Assembly (NCBI GenBank): GCA_013400155.1
Contig: VXBM01001619.1
Location: 89,819-153,818 of the forward strand
DNA: 64,000 bases
Origin: Helopsaltes ochotensis
Taxonomy: Eukaryota; Chordata; Aves; Passeriformes; Locustellidae
Direction of reading: 5' to 3'
Shown here: positions 1-14,700 of the stretch, piece by piece
Layout: the number at the start of each line of letters is the position of its first letter
Numbering within the stretch: the first letter of the stretch is position 1
Notes under the pieces: generated by a model
Seen by the model: only the letters and a program-made list of their open reading frames with translations
What the model was told of the DNA's origin: nothing
Databases searched by the model: none
Program-made: the position numbers and the translations under genes

Positions 1-3000
1 ATTTCAATACAATCTTGTGATCCAGAACAACTGCCTGCAGTAGATGTCATTAAAAATTTGGGGGAAGGGACAGCTGAATTAAACTTCTCACCAGTGAAAA
101 AATTACCTCCAGGAGATACATGCTTCAGGAGTACAGAAACCTATTCTGGCACTCAGTTGGTGACCCTCCCAGTCTGCTGACAGGGCAGGGTGCTTTTCTC
201 AGCCCCATCAGTGCTCCCCACAGCCGTCACAGCTGTGAGCCCTGCACCCTGAGAGCCCACAGCATCTCCTGCCCACCTAATTAGACAGCTCTGCTTTTAC
301 CTGCCAGCATCTCTGGCCTGCAGTCAAAACACAAAAATTCAGATGTCTGATGGTCCCCTTGAGGCTCTAACATCGTCAGCCTCACAAATGGCCCCAGATG
401 ACCAGCAGCATAGGGCATAAGCGCAAAAAGGTAAATTACTTATGTAAATACCAGGCTAAAGTTGTGTTGAGTCATGTGCCTTTCTTGTATCAAATGCCTC
501 AACAGCCAACGTTGCCACATGCTGGCAACCTTCCTCCTCACAGAGGAGTAGAGAGCCTATCAGACCTGCACACCAAGCCACCTCACAACTGCACACAGCC
601 ATCTTCCCCCACCACCGATACCATTCACATACCCTTTAGGAAGAAGTTTCTAGAAGGTCTGACTGATCACCAGCAGATGGACTGCCCCTGCTACATGCTT
701 AGAAATCTCCTTTAACTTCTAGGAAGTAGAACATTTAAAACTATTCATTTTATAACTGTTTCTTTGCCTGCAGTATAAATTTTGTTTGCATTGTCTGTAT
801 AGGGATGTTTATTTCTAAATTTTATTGTTTTCCCCCCATCCATGTATAAGGGCAGGTGTTAAAGAAATCTCCTATTTGGTGTTATTTATAGATATGTTTC
901 TTAGAAATAATAACAAGCAAAGAAAGTAATCTCATACATGTCAGTCTCAAAATAGGTTTCATTAACTAACAAACATAAGTGTAATTGGTAAAGATACAAA
1001 TCTATTTCTAAATAAAACCCATAAAGAAGGCTTCCTTCAAAACTGGAACTGGTACAGCAGCCACAGCAGACCATCACAATGGTTCCCTTGCTGAATGCAG
1101 GGACCAGGAAGCAGGTCTCTGCAGAGCACCTGGCTGTGTGGCTACCACATCAATAGGAGGGGGTGTTTGAGCAGCTATTGAGGTGCAAATGGAGCTCTGG
1201 TCCTTCAGAGGATGTCTTTGAGTAGCATCGGGGACAGTTCAGTTTATCAATTCAGTTTATAAAAACATTGTACCAACTTAACTTGGACCATCTTCTCTAT
1301 AGAGGATGCTGGGCAGGATTATATCCATTACCTACTGAGTGCCTGAGATGCCCAAGGTAGAGAGAGCCTGCACTTGCATCCAACCTGCGTACAGCTGGTT
1401 TTGGCCAGACTGAGATGTTTTAGTCTGTCTGGACATTCAGTCTTGTTATGGAAACATCAGGAAACAGAAACTCCATCTTCTACCCCCATGGTTTACCCCA
1501 GAAATATTACCCTCCCTGCACTACAGCTCCAGCCAGTTATGCCTTTCTCTACTACATTAAATTCTCTTTTAATAGCTATTAGTCTCTCTCCATAGAAGAG
1601 TTTCACACCACAAGTACATCACCTCTCTGACAGATAACAGGAGGGCAAGTTCTTAGATCCCATGTTCTTCACATATTGAAGTGAGGTGAGCTTAGTGGGA
1701 GCAGCTTTTCCATAATATTCTTTTGAGAGGATGAAGCCCATTGGATGGGAGTCACTACCTTAAGTTTTCTCAGGTCAAACTGGTGTCCCTCATGTCCCAC
1801 TTAGTAGAGAAAGGACAGCAATTGGCTGTCTTTGGGCCATGACTTACTTTTCACACATTAAATCTTACTTGGTTTTAGGTGAAAGTCCTTCTGACTGTGC
1901 TGACCCAGCAAAAATTACTAAACAGTGTGGTGGCCCTCAGTAACCCTTGGGGTGGCATAGAATTATAAAGGAAACTCTTATTTTTGTAAAAAGGTTTCTG
2001 GTAACAGTGCTGAATAATATGAGGTTTAGGACAGATCTAAGTGTTGCAGCCACCCTAACTCTTTAATGCTTCCCCATGACTAACCATTCTTCCAGACCAC
2101 TCAGTACAACCCCATCCATGAACTTCCCATTTTTTAAATTTTTTTCAAAAAAAGATAGGTGGATTAGAAGACTTGGATGAAGTATGAAGTCAATCACCCA
2201 CATATGCTACATCTTCAGTGCCAGGCCATACAGAAACACATCTCCTTTCATCCAAAGAGAATCTCAGAAAATCTTGATTAGAGATATGTTAATCTGAAGT
2301 CATCTCTGCAAATTAAATGTCTGTGACCATTTGAATGACCATTTCCTCTACTTCCCTACAAGAAAGGAATGAACAAATGCATCTTTCTTTGGTGCTTTAG
2401 GTTCACTACAAGATAATTAAAGTCCACCTAGAAATTAGGATGCAATGCACAGAAAATGCCTACCTCCTGTTTCTATATCTACAAATAATCTGGAGAAAAT
2501 ATGCTGAAGCTCTTCTTGCTGCATGTTGCTTCAGTCTATGTTCCCTCAATGTAGTAGTTTCACATTTGCTGAATTTTGCTTGCTAAATTTTAGTGTAGTG
2601 GTCAAAATATTTCTTTAGTGTGGAATAGGATTAGAATAAAGGCAAAACAGGCTCAACTTAAAAGATTAAAAAAAATAGTTAAATTGAAACCTCTTAAAAG
2701 CATCACTCTTCCCATATGAATAGTTTACTTTTCTTACAGAATTCACAACTCCAAGTTAGTATCACTTATAAAATAGTCTTTCATCGAGCCATAAAGAGAG
2801 AAAGTCTCTCCTCATTATGGTAACTCTACAAGAGACACAGTCTGTGGCTCCCAAACCCCACAAAAGCAGCCCACCCAAGAAACTTGCGATTGTGGAAAAC
2901 CTCCCAACAACAACAGCTTTTACCATGGCTGCATGTGGGCCATGGACCCTTGTTGGGGTTTTATCTCTGTAAAGATGCATAGCTCCACAACAAAAAAGGG

Positions 3001-3388
3001 CTTTTTTATCTTCAGTAAACAAATATCTTCTTTCTCTCTGGTGCCGGAGTTTCTTCTCATCTCACTTTGTTCACATAGCTCATAAGATCACCAGATCACA
3101 GTTTTTCAGCCCAAAATTCATTCAAATAAATCAACTACCCTTCACTTGGAAACTATAAAAATATATCCCCAATTCAGAGTTCACGATTTAAAGGAATAGT
3201 ACAGTTTGTTACCACAAATCAAAGGAGATTTTCAGCCTAAAATTAAGGCAACTTGCCATCTCTTCTACTTAAGAAGTCACTCTTCCTTTATTAACTTTTA
3301 TATCTTCATACTGCCTCTTACATATCTGCAATTTGGTTTTTCTTCTCTCTCTTAGAAGGGTTAGAGTCTAAGAAAGATCTCAATCTGT
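1..3388. other. Intergenic DNA without a recognised gene
   Basis: AT-rich sequence. All open frames here are short, lack family resemblance and are not flanked by convincing splice sites. I see no rRNA, tRNA or recognisable repeat. It is probably the distal part of the gene-poor interval upstream of SLC30A5. Confidence 0.7.
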
Positions 3389-4107
3389 GTCAGGAAACAG
3401 TTAACATTCCTTGCCTGGGCCTGCAGATGGCCAAGTGGTCTCCACCGCGCGGTAGTTGTGAAAGTCTTGCCAGCATGCCGGATCCATACCGGTGGAAGAA
3501 ACTGAGAACAGCTGAGATATTCCACGAGTCTAAAGTCTCTCCCTCTCCTTCTCCACCCCTGGGTCTCACAGGGGTGGGCCTACCCCAGCCTGAGCTCAGC
3601 GCCACTCCTCCGGCGGTGACCCAGGGGCATCCTCTTGGCCCAGGGCTCTCCTCCCCGCTCTCCCTCTCTGAGCCGCAAGGCTCGGTGGTGATGGAGGGGG
3701 AGGGAGGAGGAAGCTCAGCTCAGCCCCACCAGGGCTCCAACCGCAGCCAGGCCCAGCCGAGCCTGACCCGGGCCGGCCAGGGCATTGGGGGCCAAGCCCG
3801 CGCTGCCACCCCCTGCCCGGCCACGGTGAGAAGAGAGGCCGCGCCCTGGCATTTCTCGTATTTAAAGTCGGTTTTCCCAGAGGTGTATACCTGCATCCCA
3901 TTGGTCAATCTGGCTGTCAATTTTAAAGTACATCACCAATTAGCTTTCTTTTTACCATCTGTGCCAAAACAATACACTCAGGAGCAGAAACCCTGTTCCT
4001 TTCTACCAAATGGCACTGTTCGAGAGCAAAGTTTCGTAAGAGAAAATTTCTCACGCACTTCCAGCTGGATGCACTGCCCAAGAGCTCTGCTCTCACTCTA
4101 GCTCACA
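3389..4107 (-). mobile_element. Candidate minus-strand LTR or TATA/CCAAT promoter block
   Basis: The block starts with TGTG and ends with CACA on the + strand, like LTR ends. Read on the minus strand it has an AT-rich U3-like part with CCAAT boxes (complements near 3,899-3,905 and 3,936-3,942), then a TTTAAATA box near 3,858-3,865, then about 430 bp of strongly GC/CpG-rich sequence. This order fits an LTR (U3, promoter, GC-rich R/U5). I could not find a target-site duplication or a clear poly(A) signal. A cellular CpG promoter is therefore an alternative. The 224-codon + strand frame inside it is low-complexity and not a credible protein. Confidence 0.4.
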
Positions 4108-7100
4108 CTAGACCCAACTGGCAAAAACATTCATGTGTTATCGTCCTGTTGGTAAGGCTGTCCCTTATGACTAGAAAGTGTGTCTTCACAGAGTCATGGT
4201 GGTAGAATGGTATAATTTACCATGAATTTTGGATTTAGGATTTCTTGGCCCACAACAGCTCTGTGATCTTCATCAAGCCACTTACTAACTTCCTGGTAAT
4301 TTTTCACTCTTTAGAAAGTGTAAGGATAAAAACACTGCTTTAGCCATGGTGTGTTGTAAGGATAAACACAGCTCAGATGCTAAAGTGCTGAGATTCCAGA
4401 ATAGCATATGTGCCATGAAAAGGGAATGTCTCATGAACACACTAAAGAAGAGAGAAAACAGGTAAAACTTCAAGGAACAACATATGTCAGTCTAGCAATG
4501 TTTCTTCAGCTTATTCTGCTTCTGCCATAAATGGACTAAAACTCTGGCCAGCTCACATCACCTGCCTGCCATCAAAGCAACAGTGCCCACTCAGTAGCAT
4601 CAAGAGCTTCAGAGAAGATGTTAGCTAAAAACCAGCAGAAAAACCTGCCTGCCTGTGTAGCTTGTTACACAGAAGCAATGGTGCACAGGGAATTATCCAT
4701 CACAGAACTATCTCTATACCATGACCTCTGGTGAAACCTCAAAGTCAGGAGGGGGCCTTTGTTGTAAAGGAGAGGATTACCCAGACATGTCACTAAGGTA
4801 AGTCTTCCTGGCAAATCATACTGCTGACCATAATGGCTAGGTCTGTGTTTGCTGTAGCTACACAGAAAGGTTTAGGGCTTGTTTCAAAAAAAAGAAAGCC
4901 ATGGGGTTCCTGGCAGCCCTTATGATGCACAAGTAAATTTTGTAATGCTGGTAAAAACAACCTCAGGTGCATCACCTTGGACCTTTCTGTCCAAAAATTA
5001 CTTCTGGGTTTAGTTCATTGCTCTTTGACTTAGATTATTCTGAATCCTTGCAGTGCTGTACATCGTTCAGCCAGTGCACTGTCTATGGGTTTGACCTTTA
5101 CAGTGGAGCTACTCCACAACTTCCCAGATTGTCCTATTTGCTCTGACATTCACAGGATTTTGATAGCAAAATTGTTGTCATGGTTGGGGATAAGAGTCAT
5201 GTTCTCAAACAAAACACTCTGTGATAGCACATACTAACAAAAAATAAATGAAAATTCTGTTAATAAGGATAAGAAAAATTCTGTAGCAGAACTTGATGCA
5301 AAGTAGCTTGCAAAGTTTTCAGTGGGGCTACTGAAAATAAGTTTTTAGAAGTTCCTATAAGAACTTCTTAGTATATGCCCATGAAAACAGACAAAAAGAA
5401 TTTTGAGATAAACATGATGACAAAGTTCAAAGAACTTAATATACAAACAGTACTAAAAGAAAAGTGCGTGACTGAGGAATAAAGAGGTAAAAATCAAGGC
5501 CACTGGTACAAAAAAGTCCTTGCAGGAACAACATTAAGCTATCAGAATTTGTGGAGCATATCTGTATATCAATTGTCATGAAAAACAAAAGGAAAACAAG
5601 CACCATGAATAACAGCACAGGATATTGAACTTCACAAAGTCAGACATGAACATCTACATCCAGACTGTTCCTGCAGCTTGAGGCTCCTTGGATTACACCA
5701 GCCCCACAATATAGATTGTGTACAGAAATACTTTTGCTCATCTTCTGCTTTTATTTAAAAAATGCAAGAAAGTATTAGACAAACAATACTTCTGGGAAAA
5801 ACAAAAGTTTTTCTTCTGATTTCCTACTCTGCACTCAAGAACACATATTCTCTTGGGAAGAAGATGCATTTCGATCACATTTTTCCCTTTCTTTGAGAAA
5901 AGAGATATTTAAAACAGTTTACTACTTTTAAATATATTTGTCATCTGTTTTTCCAATTTCCCTTAGACTTTTTTATGTGTGAAACTATGGGCATGGGAGG
6001 GATGCATGTCCTGGGTAAAGAAGGTGCCTACTCAGGGACCCAGGCATGGCTACCTCACCCGCCTTCGCCTCAAGATCACAGCTTCTCCCTATCAGAGCAC
6101 TTCAAAAACAATCTGGACTGCCTTTCTCCCTTAATTTTTACAGCAAGGGCTGATAAATGCAAATAAATAACCACCAACCCTCATTCACAGAATGGTCTGT
6201 TTACAATTTTCTGTAATTTTAAAGGATCTTTCAAGTGGGTTGGTATTTAACATTTGCTGCCTTTCCAGCACACATCTGGAGCCTTAAAAAGACTCATTAT
6301 TTCTCCATAAAGATGTCTTTCTAGATGAGCTTTCTGATCTTGTTTGTGCTTGTGATTGAAAGTGTAATGTCCCCAGACTGCCAGTGTAAATCATTGAAGT
6401 TTAATTATCAAAACTGTTTTCTTCTCCTCATAATCTTTGGCTAAACAAGTCTATGTGACAGGCGTTTTTACAGACAGATTGCACAAACCCAGGTAATATG
6501 GACAGCAAGTACACATGTAAGATTTTTATGTCAGGAAAGCCTGCAGGATCAGATACTTCATCCTGGAGCAGGCAAGACACGGTGCACAAGCACAGCTCCT
6601 CTGTCTTCAGATGGTTGTACCAATACAGAACTGACCCGATCTTGCCTAAATACATCTGCATGAGGAAACTGCTCTGTGGCTGCACTGGGGTCAGATGCAG
6701 ATCTCCCTGCCCATGTTGGAACTGATGGCAACAAATTTAGCACTGTATGCATGTCATTCAAAAGTTAATGTGGCCCTGTGAGAAAACCAGCAGTTCATAC
6801 CTGCCATCATGACAGCCTGAAGTGCTGAATCTCTCCATTCAGGCAGTCCAAGGGCAAAAATGCGTATGTTTGCTAAAACTCTCAGAATATTTTTAGTTGA
6901 TAATTTGCATTAATGTCTAAAAGTTAAATTATAGTCTTTACACTTTCTCTGCCTTTCCTCAGAATACTTAGCTCCATTTGTGCATGTACAGACAAGAGAG
7001 ATTTTGAATTAATAAATGTGGTATTATGGCATGATCCCTTAAGCAACTGAGAGATGAAAGGCTGATTTTTGCTTTATTCCTAAGCACACTGACATCAGGG

Positions 7101-8480
7101 GTAAATTTGGAGCTTGATGCAAGAGATTCAGCTGTGCAACTGACATTAAGGCTAATAGCAGCCACAAGAAAAATAAAATTACATTCTCTTCCTTGGACAA
7201 AAAATTAAATACAGATTGCAACTTATTCAAAGAGTTCAAAGTCAATTACTTTTCCCAGTGAAATCAATGAGAAGGACTTTCCATTTCAGTTCATCAGACT
7301 TTCTGCCTGCTGAGAAGAGTGACTTTATCTCGGATCTTTATCACCATTTGCCTTCCTGGGTTGTTGGGTTTTCATTCTTTGCCTGATTGATGATTGGTCT
7401 CATAAATACAACATTCTGGGTTTTTTTTCAAAGCAATTCAACTTCTTTCTATAACTGCTAAAATTTTGAAAACTCAGTAGAATTTTCCTTTAAGACACTG
7501 TAAATGCCACAATAAAGACCAATATTTGGATGAAACATCCAAAGCCCACATTCCGTTCTTCCCAACAGGCCTGTGAAATGTCGCTGCAGATCCATGGAGC
7601 CACTCTGACCAGGATAAACTTTCATCCAGTGACGTCTCTAAAAACAGCGTGATTAGGTCTTCATTTGTCACTGTTTAAGGCAGGTGTGACTTGAAAGGTC
7701 CTTATCTTTTCCCATCAACAGAATCAGTACACAAGGGCAGACAGTCACCCACAAAACTTCTACAGAACACAGAGTAGATGTGGGGAAGATTGAGGTGATA
7801 CTTTTGTTCAGTTAATTCAAAGATGTCAACAGTACCTGCTTACATGCACTGATCCCAAGTTTTGTTCTAAGAGACTTGGTTTTGGCATTGCCAGCTCCAA
7901 GATCTGGGCTGGTTATCACACTGACAACTGTGACTCATTCTTAAAACCAAATGTCCACACAACACAACCAATTAGTATAAAATCAGTTACCTCCCATCTT
8001 ACGTACAGCTACACCGGCAAGCTGAGGATTCTGCAGCCAGATCCCAGGACCAAATTTCAAACATCATTTAATAATCATCATAACAATTAGCTGCTAACAA
8101 TTGCCACAGCAATCACAGTGTTCTCAGATTCCCATGCCCTGCTGTTATTCCACTCCCAGCAGCCATTGCTCCACAGCCCACCGTGGCTCTGCCCCCTGGT
8201 ATCACTCTCTAATCGTCTGCACCCCAGGCTTGTGCTTGTAAAGATGGATGTTCAAGATGTGGAGCAGATGCATGTCCTGGTGGGTCAGGGGTGGGAGCAG
8301 GAGCTGATGATGTGGCTAACACTGCTGGAGCTGTCACGGCAGTATGTAGCCTGCCACGTTGTCCTTGAGGGGCAGGGACATGGGGAAAAGGGGGCATATG
8401 CAGGGTGTGCTATCAGTTAGCTGAAGAGAACTATTCATGTACATGTGCCTGCAAGCAAAAATTTCCTTCACTATTGTCAC
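4108..8480. other. Intergenic DNA, nothing recognised
   Basis: AT-rich unique-looking sequence with only short spurious frames. No repeat family, RNA gene or exon could be supported by eye. Confidence 0.65.
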
Positions 8481-8799
8481 TGTTGGACACTGAAAGAACA
8501 CACGGACTCCTTATAGCTTTCTAAGGCATAAAAAGAGGAAGTTTATTATCTGACTCCATTTATAAAGTATTTCCACCCAGACCATGGATTGTAGGAGAAC
8601 GTCACCACCCTTCCAATCACATTGGTTAAACCAACAGTCCATCAATTGTTCCTTCCCCCAAGGAGGAATGTAAACAATCTTTGTCCTTTCATAAACATAC
8701 TATCTATTTATAACACTGGTGTGAGTAAGAACTGAGAACTATGGAAAACATCAGGAAACTGTGAACAACATCAGAAAGGCTGAAAGAATCAGGGCAACA
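8481..8799 (-). mobile_element. Solo LTR, same family as 63,568-63,853
   Basis: Read on the minus strand, this 319-bp segment runs parallel to the LTR at 63,568-63,853. Both share a TGT start followed by a GCCCTG...CAGCCTT block, a central TTGATGGA...GTTGGTTT block, a CCATGGT block and a TATAAATGGAGTCAGA promoter with an adjacent AATAAA, and both end in CCAACA or a close variant. The + strand ends are TGTTGG and CAACA. The candidate 4-bp flanks (TCAC and TACT) do not match, so the duplication has decayed or the ends are slightly off. No internal retroviral sequence adjoins it, so it is a solo LTR. Confidence 0.75.
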
Positions 8800-11700
8800 T
8801 ACTATATACATCATTAGCAAATAGAAATTATTAAATACAAAAAGGACAGCAGCTGGATTACAACAGGATCCCAGGAGCCATTAACTCTTGAGATTTTTAG
8901 AGTGTACCATTAGACCAAAATCACTTGAAATACCTTATATACCATAAACAGTGTATCTCAACAGCAGAAGAGAACATGAAAAGTAGTCAGAAGTAGGTAA
9001 GTGCAAGGAAAACAGCCTTGCCGCCACACCAGCAAGGGGCAAAATTATAATTTTTCCAGTAATAAAATGTAACATACCATTCCTCTGTGACAGTATGCAG
9101 TGTTTGCTGTATGTTAGCATTAGTAGCTGCTGTTACTGTGCAAGTGTTTTATCCAAGCTGTATCCATTGAAGGGCTGCAGACACCAGCAGTTTGGTTTCC
9201 AGAGTGGGAAAGAAAGACGAGACCCCATGCTTTCTTCAATACCCTGCCAGCTGTGAAGGAGGAGGCTGAGGAGCACTGGGGCCAAGGCTCAGGGGCTTCA
9301 GGGGACAGCCCTCTCTCCTTACCCGCCACAGCACCCTCATCGCCACAGTGGATGAGCCACTGGCAGCAGCCGCCTCTCTCTCAGGCTTCCTTCGATGTTC
9401 AAGGCACTTGGGCTTTCTCCCCAGTATGCTGTCTGGAGTCCAGGTCAGTTTTGGAAAGACCTTCCCCACAGTGGGTTTTCCAAAATTCTGCTCTCTATCC
9501 CCACAGCAATCTCATCCCAGGCAGGCAAAGCATGAAGAGAGCGCAGGTCCCCATGACCAAGCACAGACCCCTGCCTCCTGAGCTTGCCAACACAAAGAAA
9601 CAAAATCCACACACGCTCAGAGAGCCAAAATCCACTTCAAGCCCACATCTGCCCTAAACTCTGGGGTCATGCACATCTTGACGCATTTTCTCCCCTTGAT
9701 TTTAAACCTCATGACAACGTTGGTAGGGGAAAACACCCAACCATAATCATGAGGGAGCCCCCTGCTGGTAAATAAATTTCTGGCTGAAGAAAAAGAAAAT
9801 AGTTCTTTATCCTGCCAGCAGATCCATAAGGTCATACAAAACTGCACCCTTTCATAACCATATAAGGGGAAAAAAGACATCTGAAAATCTATGTGATGGG
9901 AAGACAGTGGTGAAGGAGGTCCCCAGGTTAGAAAAATCAAGTTAGGACAGTTCGCTACTGATTTCCTGTGGCAGATTTAACTGTTGAGTTAAAAACCCAC
10001 TGACATTAGAGGTGACATGACTATGTAAGTCACATGAAGGTGGTGCAAGAGGGTGGAAGTGGATGAGAGGACAAGTTTCCCATTCCCTGCTCACACACTG
10101 ATTCTCCAGGTGCATTGTGTATGTGATGAATAGCAAATTCATGCACAAGACGTGAATCTGAGCCGCCATTTGAGCCACACAGATGGTCACCCAGGCATTG
10201 GGTATGAATACGGCTTTCCCCAGTCTCCACATTTCAGCCCTATTTCAGTACACATAGCAGTGTTCACATTCCATTTAGACAATAATACCACCTTTCAAAG
10301 TTCAGGATTGAAACAAAACCAGGGGACAACAGACAGACAATTAGATGTAGTTTGGCAATGGTGTGTTGCTGGAAGGTAATGAGTGGGGTGTTCCCCTGTG
10401 AGGAAGGAGGATCATACTCTAGGGTGGGAAGAGAATCCTGCCTTCCCACCACAGACTTATCATAACCCTCTCTGGGATTTTGCCATCAATATGGTCATTC
10501 AGGTGTCCAGGACATATGACACAGACAAGGAAAAGCATGAAAAGGGGTGAAGGATACTGCACTTCAGGTATTTCTATTATCTTTCTCTAACAAGACCATT
10601 CAAATGAAAAAAAACACCACACAGAAACACTACATTGTTGACCTATGGCAAGGGGAAATACATGTGGGACATACCGACAATTTTTTGCAGTTTGAAACTG
10701 TGACAAAATGTGATTATCTGAGGTAAAAATATATTATTAATCATTTGGCAAGAGGTCAAGCACTCTACAGCCTCATGGTTCCCTTGCAAAGCTCAACAAT
10801 AGAAAGTGAGGAGAACAAACTGTGTGAAGACTTTTTTCTCACTAAGACCAGATTTTTATGTTCATATATTGAATTTTAAAACAGCTAATTTGGAGAGAGA
10901 GCCTTTATAAATTGACCTAGTCTCTGCAATGCTGGTTTCCTATTTTTCATCTTTCCTAATATAATCAATAGTAAAGGACTGTAAGTAAATTGCTCATGTG
11001 GCTAGTCAATAGACTGAGAGGCTGTTTAAATATCTTAGTAACAACTAACATCTCAGAGAGGGTGTTGCATCAATGGGGCTGGTTTAATGCAGTGTCAGCA
11101 GGAACCATATCACTTAACCAACACATCTCTGCAACACCACGGATTTCTTGGTTTTTCAGAAAATATAGTGCATTAGGTATGAATTCAACAGTGGTTAATG
11201 TCCTTTTGCTCAGTGCATATTCCAGAGAAAGGAGCTAAGTCACACTATAGAGAGGATAGGGCAAAAGGGGCAAAAGTATCAGTGGATTCTCAAACCACCA
11301 ATGTCATGAATATTCATTGCCAGCTGGACTCAGACTGGGTACTTTTCCTGATCATCCTCCATTAACCATGCCTTTCCCTTCAGTGGATTTCTGAACAGAT
11401 CACCAAACCATCAGAAATTACCCCTTGACCACCAAAAATCTCAGCCGGGGCCAGCACACAAGTTTCTTTGATCCTTTAGTTGAGCACAAGGCTGTTTTCA
11501 TGTCTTCCAGGAATGCCTGCCATATGGGACAGGATCTGTGTTGCAGGAAAATACCATGAGCCTCCTTTTAATTGTCTATACTGGGAGCCCAGATGTTCAT
11601 CTAAGCATCATTTACAGGTAGAAGACTAACTTTTTTTTAGGTAATCTTATTCGTAGAATTGCAGTAGAGACCTCAAAATGGGTTTTATCACCGTAGTTTT

Positions 11701-14700
11701 ATTTACTTCTTAAAATTTAAAATTTGCACTTAAAATACAGAATGCTCTCAAACTGTCAGCTATCTTATGCCAATTTATTATTCATAATCTGATTTTAACT
11801 TTTTAGATGTTAAGCTATTGTGCAACAGCTGGTTGTGATATTTTGGGAGGGTGAGAAATGGAAAATAATGCTTTTGAAACAGACTTAGACTCACAGCACA
11901 GGAATTGCTACTGCAAGGACCCTCACTGTTCCACTGCTGGTTTACTCCTCTTCTACGATGTGATTTATTGGACCCAGTCTCATCATCTCAGTGACCTCAG
12001 AGCAACATGTGAGGAGCTGTGGTTTAACTATGCCCCAACCACTGAGAAACTGAAAGGGTTTCACACAAACTCCCTGAGAACTGGAGGTGCTGCGGTCCTG
12101 TTCAAACAGAGGGTCATTGCACTGACACACTTCTCCATCTCACAGCTTGGGGAACTCACTTCTGCACCTCAATGAATTTCACCTGAGCCTTCCTTTTTCC
12201 TTTCACTGTATGTTCTTGGTGTTATTTTAGCCAGCTTCTTCCAAACCTCATTACTGTGTGACCAAGAATTATCACTGAAATAACCACACAAGAACAAGGG
12301 AGGAGATACTGGAAAGAACTGATAAGCATGAGAATCTTGTTTGTGCATTTGAAAATTCCCCTCATTAGTATTACAAGCCTATCTTGAGAAGGATGCCTGA
12401 TAGTGTCAGACCATATGGTGAAAAGAAAGACAACATTCAAATAACAAGAGAGGTATTTGCCAAAAGCAAGTTCAGAGACATCATCACGTTATATCCCAGG
12501 TGTTAAATGCATTGCCCCAGGCACTCTCTGCCCATACACTTTTGCTGTATGTCAGATCCTTACTCAGCACCTTCTTCAAAGAGCAGCAATGAAACCTTTT
12601 AGAAAGCCTTGTGAGACACCAGGATCAGTGTTGTAACACAGCATCCACCCTTCGCAGTGCCCCCAAATGCACCCAGAAAATGCCATACTCCTCTTGCTTA
12701 CTCCTTCCAGTTTCCACTTGTTTCGTGAAACTAAAACCTCATTTCTACACATGCTTTGCTCTACAATTCACTCTCCAGACTCTGTTTAAAACACACCAGA
12801 TTCTAGTTATAAACTGCTTCAAATATCTCAAGAACTTCTGCAAAGCACAATGCAAATTTGAAAAGTTCAAGCCTAGTGCTAATGCAATAAAAGAAGGCAA
12901 ATATGATTCCAGATATACAGTTGGTGTAATGCCTTTAGGAAGCGCTCCATCAGTTTGATTTAGAAAACGATTGCATTATGTTAAAACAACTAAATTGGAT
13001 AAGAGGAAGAGGGATTTGTTGACATAAATCTTGTCTTTGGGCTTCAAACCCCTCCAAGTAAATACAAATAAGAAAATATATACAGAGAGAACTGCCAATT
13101 TCCCCTGAGAAGATCTGTTTTCAAGGAAGTAAAAGTCTATATTGGAAATCAATCCAGTTGTTTATAAGCAAAAAATCTCTATTGGAAGTCAGCAGGAAGG
13201 AACATTGGAAGAAAACCACCAAATAGCAGAGAACAAAGTGAAAAGAGAACCAAACTGTCTAACCCAAATTTATTGTTTTCATATAATTCTATGATTCTGA
13301 CCTCATCTGCAATAAATTTGGAATAATTTTGCATGTGGACACCACCAGCTCAAAGCAAACAAAATACAATGTAAGAGTAACCAGGAACAGTCCAGTATTT
13401 TTAATAAAGGTTACCCTGAGTGATCAGCACAGGGAAGAAACAAGGCAGAAACAACCTTAAGCAGCAGAAATTCTCTGAATATTTGCATGGACCTGATATA
13501 GTGTGCTGGTGGTAATCTTTAGCCTAACAACTGATCAAGATAGCCATTCACTTTGACACTTCTCCTGCCAGAAGAATCCTAGTGGATTCTAGGATTCCCC
13601 TAGAAGCAACCTAGAGAGTACAGGGAGCATGGGCACAGGCCAGGGTAGGAGATGAAGGATTTGGCTTCCTTCTGCTTTCCCCTGTCCCTACAGCTCCACT
13701 AAATTGTGAGGAAAGGAAGCAGGGAGCCTGATGGAGGTACCTTTCTGCAGTCAGATGTGATTTAACCAATCCATTCTTCTTCCAACCCAGACTTGTTTTT
13801 CCACAATCTCCTTTTTAAATAGGTAACTGAATATTGCTTGGCTGAATTCAACAGAAGATCTGGGAAATAGGTGCAGCTTCATGATGTAGAAATGACTGAA
13901 AAAATTATCAATATGCGCATCTGTGAAATGCTAAATAGCCGTCAAGAAGTGAAAAGAAACAAATCTGAAATACCACTGTTATGCATCCTCACACCAAATC
14001 CATTCCCTGTAACCATTACTGCTCCATTATCTGTTACACCAGCAAGAATAGATTTGCTAGGTGGTGGATTAACTCAGTGAGGTTATTCAAAGCTTTTATT
14101 GCTGAGCGATGGTCAAAGGCTGGTTGGTTACTATCCCCAATTCCACAGGCTGGTGTGGCCACAGTGATTACTGACAGCCCTTTCTCCAGGCAGACAGCAG
14201 TGGCAGTGGTGGTGGACAGCTGCCCAAGCTCTGTGAAGGAGCAGGCACATGTGAGGGGAGCCTCAAGACATTCCCTGGACTTCAGAGAGTGGGATCCATT
14301 TTAAGAGTTGCCAGCCTGGTAATTCCTGGATCATATCATCAAAACCCCCCCCCACCCTAATTTCAACCAAGCCATCACACAAGCAAATGTGAATAAGGTA
14401 GTCATACATCCCAACAGATGGCATGGCTGGAAAGTTATTACAGACAGAAGCTGATGGAAATGTAAAAATCCATGCTTTATCTCTGGACCTACAGAGTGAA
14501 ATCACAAGGGCATCTTGTCTTTGCTGTGAAGTCACAGGACATTAGGGTCTGTGTGGAACAGGGCGCCTCAGCCAGCAGCAATGATGAACCGACTCTGGTT
14601 CCTCGGGCTACCCAGGCACCATTTCAGCCCTTTCCCCCACTGAGTGACTGCTTTCACATCTCCAGAATTGCTCTCATCTTCTTGACAGACTGGGCATTCT

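Noticed and set aside
3427..4101. 224-codon + strand frame
   Set aside because: Low-complexity Pro/Ser/Gly translation of a GC-rich block that looks like an LTR or promoter. No domain and no splice context.
9253..9657. 134-codon frame in the desert
   Set aside because: No family resemblance, overlapping frames in the same GC-richer patch, and no splice-flanked structure.
13283..13300. ATTCTATGATTCT motif like a CR1 3' terminal repeat
   Set aside because: The upstream sequence does not match a CR1 3' region, so it may be chance.
14075..14150. Possible minus-strand poly(A) region of an LTR (AATAAAAGC on the complement)
   Set aside because: No TG/CA ends, no promoter in the expected place, and no second copy in the window.
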